Counted from the first letter of the stretch, positions 27,964-36,486 are shown. The stretch is DNA of 36,789 nucleotides from Tannerella sp. (GCA_031264155.1 JAISEJ010000176.1:1-36789), one strand, 5' to 3'. Notes: generated from the letters alone by a model not told the origin. Numbers and translations are program-made.

Positions 27964-29271
27964 TCATGCTTTGTCTTCCCGGTAGTCAAAAAACTTAATC
28001 AGTTTGCGGCTTGTCGGGGGCATTTGTTTGCGGGCGATTAATTCGATGGGTTCGAATACGATGTCGGGGGCGACGCGTATTTTCGAGCGGAACAAGTCCT
28101 TTATCTGTTTTATGAAAGATTCGCTGTTGTTTGGGCTGCCTGCGAGAATGCGTATGCCGTCCGTGCCGATTGTGTTTGTATAGACCTCCACGATGTAGTT
28201 TTTTATCTCCGGGATGTTTTCGAGGACGTCGTACAGTGCGGCGGGATAGAGCGTCGTTCCCTTGTATTTTATCATCTGTCCTTTGCGTCCGAGGATGGGG
28301 CCTAAGCGCAGGGTGTTTCGTCCGCAGGCGCAGGGTTCTTCGAAATGATAGCAGACGTCTCCCGTTTTGAAACGGATAAGCGGCATGCCCTCTACGCCGA
28401 TGGTGGTGACGGTTATTTCGCCGGGTTCGCCCGGTTTTGCAGGCCGGTTGTCGTCGTCCAGGAACTCGACGATTGTGAGGTCGGGCTTGTGGTGCGTTCC
28501 ACATTCTTTTTCACATTCACTGAACGACGACTGCATCTCCGTCGAGGCATAGTTTACGTGCATGGAGAGTTCCGGCCACAGCGAATGAATTTTTTCTCCG
28601 AGGATATTGTACGTATGACTGTTTGTGCGGACGGTCTCGCCTACACATATCGCGCGTTTTATGGAACTGTTGCGATAATCAATGTTGTTGGCGATCGCAA
28701 AATCAATGAGTTTGAGCAGGAACGACGGTACGCAAACGCATACGGTCGGGTTTATGCGGCGTATGACGTTCCATTGCAGTTCGGGTATGCCGTTTCCCGT
28801 GCGTATCAGGCCAGAAGCGAATTTCAGGCTACCCAGCTGGCATGCCTGTCCTGCCATGAAGCAACGGTCGATAGTGACCATGAGCTGGATGACGTCGGAC
28901 GGTTTGCATCCCGCAAATTCGTAGGACAGCGCTTCGCTCAGGGCGAGGCGTTGCAGGTCGTTTACCGTATCGGCAAAAGTGACCGGAGTGCCGAGCGTTC
29001 CCGACGTAGTCACATAATCGCGAATATCGGATTGGGGGACGCAGACGAAATCCGGATTGCGCACCTGCAAGTCCTGTTTCGTTGTGACGGGTATACGCTG
29101 CAGGTCTTCGATCTGTTTTATTCGTGAGATATTGATATTTTCTTTTGCGAACAGCTCTTTGTAAAACACGGATCGGGCGTTTACGTACTCAAGCAGTTCA
29201 ATCATTTTCTTTTCCTGATATGCTTTTATTTCCGGTTGCGAAAGGTACTGAAGTTTTATACTATTATTCAT
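27964..29271 (-). CDS. PaaK-like (phenylacetate-CoA ligase family) AMP-forming ligase
   Basis: TTSGTLGTPVTF, YASTEMQ, CxxxCGTHHKPD, PLIRFKTGDVCYHFEEPCACGRNTLRLGPILGR. Confidence 0.85.
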   Translation of the reverse strand: MNNSIKLQYLSQPEIKAYQEKKMIELLEYVNARSVFYKELFAKENINISRIKQIEDLQRIPVTTKQDLQVRNPDFVCVPQSDIRDYVTTSGTLGTPVTFADTVNDLQRLALSEALSYEFAGCKPSDVIQLMVTIDRCFMAGQACQLGSLKFASGLIRTGNGIPELQWNVIRRINPTVCVCVPSFLLKLIDFAIANNIDYRNSSIKRAICVGETVRTNSHTYNILGEKIHSLWPELSMHVNYASTEMQSSFSECEKECGTHHKPDLTIVEFLDDDNRPAKPGEPGEITVTTIGVEGMPLIRFKTGDVCYHFEEPCACGRNTLRLGPILGRKGQMIKYKGTTLYPAALYDVLENIPEIKNYIVEVYTNTIGTDGIRILAGSPNNSESFIKQIKDLFRSKIRVAPDIVFEPIELIARKQMPPTSRKLIKFFDYREDKA

Positions 29272-29290
29272 AACTGTACATTAATATATT

Positions 29291-30424
29291 TTAGTCGTTT
29301 ATTTTTTCTGCATTTTCGACCGGTGCGGCATATATTCCGAGGAATATGGACATGAGCGAGTCTTTGTCACCGTCTATTTGTTTGAGCATGTAGTTGCAGC
29401 GGTCGATGAATATTTCCTTTTCTTCCGGCGTATAAAAATCGCCGTATTTTGAACTTCCCGCACGGATGTCGTATGCTATATAATTGTTGTTATATAATTT
29501 ATAGTTTTCGTGGATGCGACGGTCGATGAGCGACGCTACCTTTTTATAAAATTCGTTAGGGAATTTGTAGTCTATGTCAAGATCTTCGAATGTGACGGGT
29601 TTGCATATCCTTATGTTGACAAACCCTTTCGGCTGCAATATTCCCGTCAGCACGCTGTTAAGGTCTTCATCCGGTTGCTTCACATATTTCTCGCCCTTGA
29701 GCGAAAGATAAAGTTCGCGCGTCTTCAGGATGTCGCACGATTCTATCTGATACGATACCGCAACGGGTACGATGTGCAGTTCGCCCATGGAGAGAATCAG
29801 ATCGGTCGCTTTGCTCATGCAAAACATTTTTATGATACCCTGGTCGGTCGCGTCGTTACCGTCTTTGGTGCGACCGTTGCGTTGAGCGATCCATACGGAT
29901 TCGCCTTTTTCCTTAATCGTGTAACGGATGTATTCCGACAGATGCAGTGAATTTTTGAGGAAATTGCGAATGTTGCTGCTTCGTATCACTTTGAACATTT
30001 TATTTGCTTTCCCGATGTCGACAATCAGTTGCGGATGCATCAGGTTGCTTCCGAACGTTATTTCCGTAGTCTTAAAACCGTTGGAGTGAAGAAGATACTG
30101 GAGTAGCGAAGAATCGAGCATGATGTCCCTGTGGTTCGAAACGAAGAGGTATCTCTTTTCCGGGTCAAGGCCGTCAAGTCCGCTGTAAGTAAAGTCCGAC
30201 ATGGAGCGTGCGATGACCTGCTGGTTTACGTAATACATGACTTTTTGCTGGAACGCGTCGGTCGTCCGGATGTTACGTACCATTTCCCGGACTTTTTCCA
30301 CGCTTTCGTCCGGGAAAATATATTGCGACAACATTCCGAAATATTCACTTTCGGCGATACGCTGCATGGCCGGCGGAATCTCGGAAGGATAGTAGGGACG
30401 TATATCGTCGAATTTATCTTGCAT
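29291..30424 (-). CDS. LPLAT-family acyltransferase (1-acylglycerol-3-phosphate acyltransferase-like)
   Basis: LFVSNHRDIMLDSSLLQYLL (H-x4-D type motif), QRNGRTKDG. Confidence 0.8.
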   Translation of the reverse strand: MQDKFDDIRPYYPSEIPPAMQRIAESEYFGMLSQYIFPDESVEKVREMVRNIRTTDAFQQKVMYYVNQQVIARSMSDFTYSGLDGLDPEKRYLFVSNHRDIMLDSSLLQYLLHSNGFKTTEITFGSNLMHPQLIVDIGKANKMFKVIRSSNIRNFLKNSLHLSEYIRYTIKEKGESVWIAQRNGRTKDGNDATDQGIIKMFCMSKATDLILSMGELHIVPVAVSYQIESCDILKTRELYLSLKGEKYVKQPDEDLNSVLTGILQPKGFVNIRICKPVTFEDLDIDYKFPNEFYKKVASLIDRRIHENYKLYNNNYIAYDIRAGSSKYGDFYTPEEKEIFIDRCNYMLKQIDGDKDSLMSIFLGIYAAPVENAEKIND

Positions 30425-30435
30425 AGATGAGTTTT

Positions 30436-30810
30436 TCAGTTGTAAAATAAGGATTTTATTTCGTCGGATGAAAGCAGGCGGTAATCGGGTCTGCCTTTTT
30501 CCCCGTTTATTTCGGGGAATGATACCTGGAAAACTTCTTCGTCGTAGAACGATAATTTCGAATTTGTATCGGGATTACATTCGAGATAGACGACGTCCTT
30601 TTCGGAAAAACCTTTGCTTTCACAAATTTGCTTTAACAGTGAATATCCCGCATAAGTAACAGACGTTCCGGGATTATCCTGATACAGTTCCGTTACAATA
30701 ATGTATATCTTCCCCTTGCTGGCCGGCATTTTCAATCCGCACTTTGACGGGACGTCCCACTGTCCTTTGAAATCAAAAACTTCGTCGTAGTATTTTTCAG
30801 GCACTTTCAT
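30436..30810 (-). CDS. Small protein of unknown function
   Basis: 124 aa; overlaps the 3' end of the ammonia-lyase gene by 14 bp; no family recognised. Confidence 0.75.
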   Translation of the reverse strand: MKVPEKYYDEVFDFKGQWDVPSKCGLKMPASKGKIYIIVTELYQDNPGTSVTYAGYSLLKQICESKGFSEKDVVYLECNPDTNSKLSFYDEEVFQVSFPEINGEKGRPDYRLLSSDEIKSLFYN

Positions 30811-32356
30811 TTTTATATAAATTTTTAGTCGTCAAATAATTGTTCATCCGCTCGATATCCTTGTATTTTGGCGTATCATCGGCAAAGATAGGAAAGAATG
30901 ATCGGATTTCATCATAAATTGCGTATGTTTTTTTTGACATATTCTTTTGTATCTTAAGATAATCGACAGCCTGAACGAGCGCCATGAAATGGATGGACAT
31001 CACCTGAAATCCGTTTTCAATGACGGTACGCGCCATTAACGAGGAATTTGTCCCCATGCTGACGATGTCCTGATTATCATTGTTGTTCGGTATGCTGTGA
31101 ACATACATGGGATTGGACAATGTCTGACATTCGGCGGTAGTCGAGGTGGCGGTGAACTGCGCCGCCTGCAGGCCGTAATTCAGGCCGAGTACGCCAAGGT
31201 TGAGGAACGGGGGCAATATGTTATCGTTGATGCGGTTATGGCACAGGTAATTCAGCTGGCGTTCGGCAAGCATCGTCATTTTGGTAACGGCGATTTTCAG
31301 CTTGTCCATTTCGAAGGATACATAATCGCCGTGGAAATTGCCTCCATGGTAGACGTATTTGGTTTGAGGATCCACAATCGGGTTGTCGCACGCTGAATTG
31401 AGTTCGTCGATAAGCACCTTTTCCGCATTCTCAAGTTCGTCGTACACGGGGCCGAGTATCTGGGGTACGCAACGCAGTGAATAATAAGCCTGCACTTTAT
31501 GTTTGAAGATCTTCTCCGTATGCTTGTGATACATTTCTATCTCGCGCTTCTTCATCGTCCGGTTGTCCTGCGCCCATTCGCACATCCTGCGGGCTACCGC
31601 CAACTGCCCACTGTGCCTCTTCGTGCCATTCAGGATGGGCGACATCATGTCGTCATACGAGGCCGCTATTTCATTCATCATGACGGATGCGATGATAGCC
31701 CATTCCATCAACCGGCGGGCGTATATCAGGTTGACAATGCCGATGCCGGTCATTACGGACGTTCCGTTTGTCACGGATAAGCCCTCGCGGATATATATTT
31801 CAAACGGTTTCAGCTTTTCCGCCTTCATGACTTCTGCCGTAGGGGTCAGCTTGCCTTTGTAGAAAACTTCCCCTTCCCCGATGAGCGTCAGCGCAATGTG
31901 AGCCAGCTGCACGAGGTCGCCGCTGGCGCCGACGCTTCCATGTTCGGGTATGTACGGATAGATGTCGCGGTTTATAAACTCGGTTATGAGATTGACAAGG
32001 CTGGCATGCACGCCGGAATACCCTTGCAGGAACGTGGACAGGCGCGCGATCATGGAAGCCTTGACGTACAAAGGCTCCAATGGCTTGCCGGCGCCCGTCG
32101 AATGGCTTCGGATGATGTTATACTGTAATTGCCTGCGGCAGTCGTCGTCGACACGATACTGCGCCATCGGCCCGAAGCCCGTATTGATGCCGTATATGAT
32201 TTTTTCTTCGGAGAAATCTTTTAAGAAAGAATAGCAGTAATCGACTTTTTGAATTGCTTTCGCCGGCAGGCGCAGTTTTTTCCCGCCGTATAAAAGTTCT
32301 TCAATATCATTTAGCGAGAATCCTTTTTCAGGTTTGTAAGTAATTGTTTTTCCCAT
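30797..32356 (-). CDS. Aromatic amino acid ammonia-lyase (HAL/PAL/TAL superfamily), probably tyrosine ammonia-lyase-like
   Basis: MIO triad in GSVGASGDLVQLAHIAL; YGINTGFGPMAQYR; IIRSHSTGAGKPL; FTATSTTAE; SIPNNNDNQDIVSMGTNSSL. Closely resembles Flavobacterium johnsoniae TAL as I recall it. Confidence 0.92.
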   Translation of the reverse strand: MGKTITYKPEKGFSLNDIEELLYGGKKLRLPAKAIQKVDYCYSFLKDFSEEKIIYGINTGFGPMAQYRVDDDCRRQLQYNIIRSHSTGAGKPLEPLYVKASMIARLSTFLQGYSGVHASLVNLITEFINRDIYPYIPEHGSVGASGDLVQLAHIALTLIGEGEVFYKGKLTPTAEVMKAEKLKPFEIYIREGLSVTNGTSVMTGIGIVNLIYARRLMEWAIIASVMMNEIAASYDDMMSPILNGTKRHSGQLAVARRMCEWAQDNRTMKKREIEMYHKHTEKIFKHKVQAYYSLRCVPQILGPVYDELENAEKVLIDELNSACDNPIVDPQTKYVYHGGNFHGDYVSFEMDKLKIAVTKMTMLAERQLNYLCHNRINDNILPPFLNLGVLGLNYGLQAAQFTATSTTAECQTLSNPMYVHSIPNNNDNQDIVSMGTNSSLMARTVIENGFQVMSIHFMALVQAVDYLKIQKNMSKKTYAIYDEIRSFFPIFADDTPKYKDIERMNNYLTTKNLYKNESA

Positions 32357-32380
32357 TGTTTATATGTTTGCCTGTATGAA

Positions 32381-33742
32381 TTATAAATTTTCAATTATTT
32401 TTTCGAGATGCATCCCGTGCGAGCCTTTTATAAGTATTTCATACCCTTTTATCGGGTTTGCCTTAAGATATTCGTTGAGTTCGTCCACGGTCTTGAAGCA
32501 GGTGTATGCTTGCCCGGCGGCGGAAAACCGTTCGCCGCAGAGCAGCGTCCTGTCGAATCCGTACCCGTTCACAAGCGATATGATTTCCTCATGCAGTCCG
32601 GGGCTTTCTTCGCCAAGTTCCCGCATGTCGCCGAGGATGACGGCTTTTTGCCGTGCCGTGTCGGTTCGGCGGTTCCGGGATGAGGCGAAATTCTCCAGCG
32701 CCGCCCTCATGCTGTCGGGATTAGCATTGTATGCATCTATAATAAGAATGTTGCCGGCTGTTTTTTTCAGTTGCGAACGATTGTTCGTCGGCTCGTAGGC
32801 CGATATAGCTTCGTTGATCCGTTCGGGCGGGACATCGAAATAAAGTCCCATCGCAATGGCGGCAAGCGCATTGTATAAATTGTAATCGCCTATGAGGCGC
32901 GTCTCTACGTCGTATGCGTCAGTGCGTCGCCGCCACCGGAACGAAAGGAAGGGATTGTTGCAGATAACATCCCCCGTGACCGGCGGATATTTTTGGCCGC
33001 GCATATCTTCCTGTTCCGTTTCGTCGCGGATTTTGCCGTAAGCTATTTTTTCAATACCTTCCGCAATCTTCATCAGATGTTTATTATTCCTGTCAATGAA
33101 AACCTTGCCGCCCGTCTTCCTTATGAAATCATACAGTTCGCCTTTTGCCCGCACGACGCCTTCGAACGAGCCGAATCCTTCCAGGTGAGCCTGTCCGACG
33201 TTTGTGACAAGTCCATAATCGGGCCGGGCAATTTCCGCCAGGTCGCGGATTTCCCCGGGATGACTGGCGCCCATTTCCACAACGGCTATCTCGTGCCGGC
33301 GGGTCAGCCGGAGCAGGGTCAGCGGTACGCCTATATGATTGTTGAGGTTGCCTTCCGTAAACAGCGTGTTATATTTTTCGGACAAAACCTTTGCCGTCAG
33401 TTCCTTTGTCGTTGTTTTTCCATTTGTACCCGTGATGCCTACGACCGTAACGCCCAGTGTCTCCCTGTGGAGGCGTGCGAGTTGTTGCAGCGTTTCGGTT
33501 ACATTATCGACCAATATCGTCCGTTCGCCGCTTTGCGCGGAAACATCGTCGATAACCGCGCGGGAACAGCCGGCCTGCAGCGCTTTCCCGGCATAAGCGT
33601 TGCCGTCAAACGATTCGCCTTTAAGCGCGAAAAATATGGCTCCCGGCTTGCAGGTGCGGCTGTCGGTAGTGACATCGGGACGCTGTTTATATAATGTATA
33701 TAACTCGGATAAATCCATGCGATTGTATATTTTGTGGCGCAA
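32381..33742 (-). CDS. murF: UDP-N-acetylmuramoyl-tripeptide--D-alanyl-D-alanine ligase
   Basis: VVGITGTNGKTTTKELTAKVLSEKY, TEGNLNNHIGVPLTLL, IDAYNANPDSMRAAL. Confidence 0.95.
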   Translation of the reverse strand: MRHKIYNRMDLSELYTLYKQRPDVTTDSRTCKPGAIFFALKGESFDGNAYAGKALQAGCSRAVIDDVSAQSGERTILVDNVTETLQQLARLHRETLGVTVVGITGTNGKTTTKELTAKVLSEKYNTLFTEGNLNNHIGVPLTLLRLTRRHEIAVVEMGASHPGEIRDLAEIARPDYGLVTNVGQAHLEGFGSFEGVVRAKGELYDFIRKTGGKVFIDRNNKHLMKIAEGIEKIAYGKIRDETEQEDMRGQKYPPVTGDVICNNPFLSFRWRRRTDAYDVETRLIGDYNLYNALAAIAMGLYFDVPPERINEAISAYEPTNNRSQLKKTAGNILIIDAYNANPDSMRAALENFASSRNRRTDTARQKAVILGDMRELGEESPGLHEEIISLVNGYGFDRTLLCGERFSAAGQAYTCFKTVDELNEYLKANPIKGYEILIKGSHGMHLEKIIENL

Positions 33743-33747
33743 AAGTA
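33740..33747 (-). promoter_or_regulatory. Bacteroidetes -7 box candidate upstream of murF
   Basis: TACTTTTG on the minus strand at the start codon region; no clear -33. Confidence 0.3.
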
Positions 33748-33857
33748 ATTTATATTAGGTTATTTTCATACATTTGCGAGCGAAAAAATTTGTTTGGAAT
33801 ATTTTGATTATTAGAAATAATGTGACGACGTTGTGCTGATAATCAGTAATTTTATGA

Positions 33858-34706
33858 TTGATGATGAGGACAAAACAATTGAATATAAAAGGTCGGTTGA
33901 TGGTGCTGGATACGCCTGTTGTGATGGGCATACTCAACGTAACGCCGGATTCGTTTTACGCCGGGAGCCGGCAACAGAATGAAGCGGCTGTCGCCAGGCG
34001 TATCGAAGCGATAATAGCCGAAGGCGGCGGCATGGTAGATGTCGGCGGGTATTCCTCGCGCCCGGATGCGGCGGACGTATCTGCCGGGGAAGAATGGAGC
34101 AGGGTAGAGCCGGCCTTGAAAATGCTGCAGTGCGACTATCCCGGAATTGCCGTATCGATTGATACATTCAGGGCGGATCTGGCGCGGCGTGCAGTGGAAG
34201 AATACGGGGTTGCCGTCATTAATGATATTTCCGGCGGAAGTATGGATGAAAGCATGTTTGAGACGGTGGCGCGGCTGAACGTGCCCTACGTGCTTATGCA
34301 CATGCGCGGCGTTCCGCAGACAATGCAGCAGCATACGGATTATCGCAATCTTATCGAAGACGTCATGCTGTATTTTGCCGGGAAACTGCGGACGTTAAGG
34401 CTGTCGGGCGTCAATGACGTCATCATCGACCCCGGTTTCGGCTTCGCCAAGACGCTCGACCAGAACTATGAGCTGATGCGTTACTTGAATGAGTTCTCGA
34501 CGATGCTTGAGTGCCCCTTGCTGGTAGGCATTTCCCGCAAAAGTATGATATACGGACTGCTGGGCGGCGCGGCTGACGACAGCCTTAACGGTACGGCCGT
34601 GCTCAACACGTTCGCCCTGCTCAACGGAGCAGATCTGCTGCGGGTACATGATGTGAAAGCCGCAGTCGAAGCTGTCAAAATTATAACTAAATTAAAACAC
34701 GGATAA
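33858..34706 (+). CDS. folP: Dihydropteroate synthase
   Basis: VMGILNVTPDSFYAGSR, MVDVGGYSSRPDA, DPGFGFAKT, GISRKS. Confidence 0.96.
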   Translation: MMMRTKQLNIKGRLMVLDTPVVMGILNVTPDSFYAGSRQQNEAAVARRIEAIIAEGGGMVDVGGYSSRPDAADVSAGEEWSRVEPALKMLQCDYPGIAVSIDTFRADLARRAVEEYGVAVINDISGGSMDESMFETVARLNVPYVLMHMRGVPQTMQQHTDYRNLIEDVMLYFAGKLRTLRLSGVNDVIIDPGFGFAKTLDQNYELMRYLNEFSTMLECPLLVGISRKSMIYGLLGGAADDSLNGTAVLNTFALLNGADLLRVHDVKAAVEAVKIITKLKHG

Positions 34707-34707
34707 T

Positions 34708-35478
34708 ATGTTTATTTCATTCGGGATAAAAGACGCAATAGATATTATTCTGGTAGCATTCCTGATGTACCAGACTTACAAGCTGATGAAAAGCTCCGGC
34801 ACATTAACCATATTCAGCGGGGTCGTATCCATCATTGCAGTATGGGTGCTCGTTTCGCAAGTCCTGGAAATGCGCCTGATGGGCGCTATACTGGACAAGT
34901 TTATAAGCGTCGGATTCATTGTCCTGGTAATCATATTTCAGGATGAGATACGCCGTTTCCTTATTGCGCTGGGATCCAACCGGGGCTGGCGCATTTTCTA
35001 CAATTTTTTCAGGAAGAAGGATGACGGCTCCGCCGCCCAGAAATTCATTGCGCCGGTCGTGCTGGCATGCATGAACCTTGCCAAAAAGAAGACAGGCGCG
35101 CTTATTGTGATACAGCATGAAATGGATTTGTCCACCTATATCCAGACCGGCGAAATGTTTACCGCCGACGTGAATGCCCGCCTCATCGAAAACATCTTCT
35201 TTAAAAACAGTCCGCTTCATGACGGGGCGATGATCATTGCCGGCGGCGAAATCAAAGCCGCCGGATGCATCCTGCCGGTAGCGCATAACGTCGAAATACC
35301 CAGGGACATGGGCTTGCGCCACCGTTCCGGCCTGGGAATGTCCATCGAAACAGACGCTCCAGTCATCATCGTATCGGAAGAAAGAGGCTCCATCACCGTC
35401 GCACATAACGGAAAACTAAGCGTCGACATTTCCGCCGAAGATTTGCAACTGATTCTCTCCGGCGAAAAAGACGTCTGA
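34708..35478 (+). CDS. cdaA: Diadenylate cyclase (c-di-AMP synthase)
   Basis: N-terminal TM helices; DAC motifs LHDGAMII and GLRHRSGLGMS. Confidence 0.95.
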   Translation: MFISFGIKDAIDIILVAFLMYQTYKLMKSSGTLTIFSGVVSIIAVWVLVSQVLEMRLMGAILDKFISVGFIVLVIIFQDEIRRFLIALGSNRGWRIFYNFFRKKDDGSAAQKFIAPVVLACMNLAKKKTGALIVIQHEMDLSTYIQTGEMFTADVNARLIENIFFKNSPLHDGAMIIAGGEIKAAGCILPVAHNVEIPRDMGLRHRSGLGMSIETDAPVIIVSEERGSITVAHNGKLSVDISAEDLQLILSGEKDV

Positions 35479-35513
35479 AGCGTGCCGGGAATCTCGCAGG
35501 CATAGCGAGGCAT

Positions 35514-35537
35514 GTTTCCGGACGGATTGCCGGAAAC
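35514..35537. repeat. Hairpin (8-bp stem) downstream of cdaA
   Basis: GTTTCCGGacggattgCCGGAAAC; no T-tract. Confidence 0.6.
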
Positions 35538-35606
35538 GGCGCCGGAACAAAGGCTTTCGCAGGCGGGCTTTTGACGTGTGGTAAGCAGCGGCCGATACGG
35601 TATTAT

Positions 35607-35705
35607 GTAGGGGCGTAGCGCGCTACGCCCTTCCCGGTACAACACCCCCGGTACAACACCCTCCCGGTACGACGTAAATAAGGGCGTAGCACGCTACGCC
35701 CCTAC
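35607..35705. repeat. Inverted pair of 28-bp palindromes (family copies 4 and 5) flanking a CCCGGTACAACACC direct repeat
   Basis: GTAGGGGCGTAGCGCGCTACGCCC (35607-35630) and GGGCGTAGCACGCTACGCCCCTAC (35682-35705) are reverse complements with one mismatch; three CCCGGTAC(A/G)ACxxC repeats between. Confidence 0.88.
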
Positions 35706-35821
35706 ACAATCCACAATACATAACATACAACACACAATATCCACAATCCACATCGTCGCGCATGGACTTTCCGGCAAAAAAATAACATACCGATAAAAAA
35801 ACGATTTTTTTATGTTTTCAT

Positions 35822-35851
35822 TTTGTTTTTCAAAAAAAAGCAATATCTTTG
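35822..35851 (+). promoter_or_regulatory. Bacteroidetes-type promoter upstream of the heptad-repeat ORF
   Basis: TTTG (35822-35825) - N18 - TATCTTTG (35844-35851). Confidence 0.65.
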
Positions 35852-36051
35852 CCGGCGTTTGTATATGTCTTTTAAAAGTGTATAAATCATGTCTTTTGAA
35901 AGTATATGCATTGTGGTTTTTAAAATAATAGTATGTCAGACATTAATGTAAAATATTCATCCCGTTTTGAGTTAATTAACATCCTTATGTTGATTAATAA
36001 GGTATGGGCGAGCGCATACTCGCGTGGTTTTACAGGGAAAGAAATAAATCT

Positions 36052-36486
36052 ATGAAAAACCATCCCTTAATTTTATTCGTTATTGAACTTTTATCCGGCG
36101 TAAGGAATTTATTCCATGGCGCGGGTAACTTATTTTTTGACGTCCACATTCCAATTGTGGAGCGCCACATTCCAATTGTGGGGAACCACATTCCAATTGT
36201 GGGGCGCCACATTCCAATTGTGGGGAACCACATTTCATTTGTGGGACGCCACATTCCAATTGTGGGGAACCACATTCCATTTGTGGGACGCCACAATCCA
36301 ATTGTGGGGAACCACATTCCAATTGTGGGGCGCCACAATTCAATTGTGGGGAACCACATTTCAGTTGTGGGGCGCCACAATTTGTTTATGGACGTTAATA
36401 ATTCGCTTATGGGCGTTGGGGAATCATTCGCCGGAAAACGCGATCCGCCTGTTGTAGGCTTACTTTCACTTGATGAGATACGATAA
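36052..36486 (+). CDS. Heptapeptide tandem-repeat protein (HIPIVGN/HIPIVGR)
   Basis: ORF 36004..36486 (ATG 36004 or 36052). Degenerate 7-residue units outside the DNA-perfect core (GVRNLFH GAGNLFF before; DVNNSLM GVGESFA after) support this frame as the coding one. Confidence 0.6.
   Translation: MKNHPLILFVIELLSGVRNLFHGAGNLFFDVHIPIVERHIPIVGNHIPIVGRHIPIVGNHISFVGRHIPIVGNHIPFVGRHNPIVGNHIPIVGRHNSIVGNHISVVGRHNLFMDVNNSLMGVGESFAGKRDPPVVGLLSLDEIR
36144..36391. repeat. Tandem array, 12 x 21-bp palindromic units with alternating linkers (42-bp higher-order period)
   Basis: Core CCACATTCCAATTGTGG starts every 21 bp from 36144 to 36375; the 2 nt before the core alternate cg/aa from unit 2 to unit 12. 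Confidence 0.97.

Noticed and set aside
28345-29127. 260-aa plus-strand ORF antisense to the PaaK-like ligase
   Set aside because: Shadow ORF; ligase motifs are clear on the opposite strand.
30797-32356. Annotation of the lyase simply as hutH
   Set aside because: Neighbours are not histidine-utilisation genes and motifs resemble flavobacterial TAL; substrate left open pending assay.
36144-36391. Possible CRISPR or transposon-end array
   Set aside because: The 4-nt linkers are too short and repetitive to be spacers; tandem coding repeat fits better.
36030-36457. Minus-strand ORFs (MWRPTTEMWFPTI..., MNCGAPQLECG...) and plus ORF 36116..36457 (FQLWGTTFQLWG)
   Set aside because: Stop-free by repetition of a 21-bp unit; flanking diverged segments do not retain the repeat pattern in these frames.
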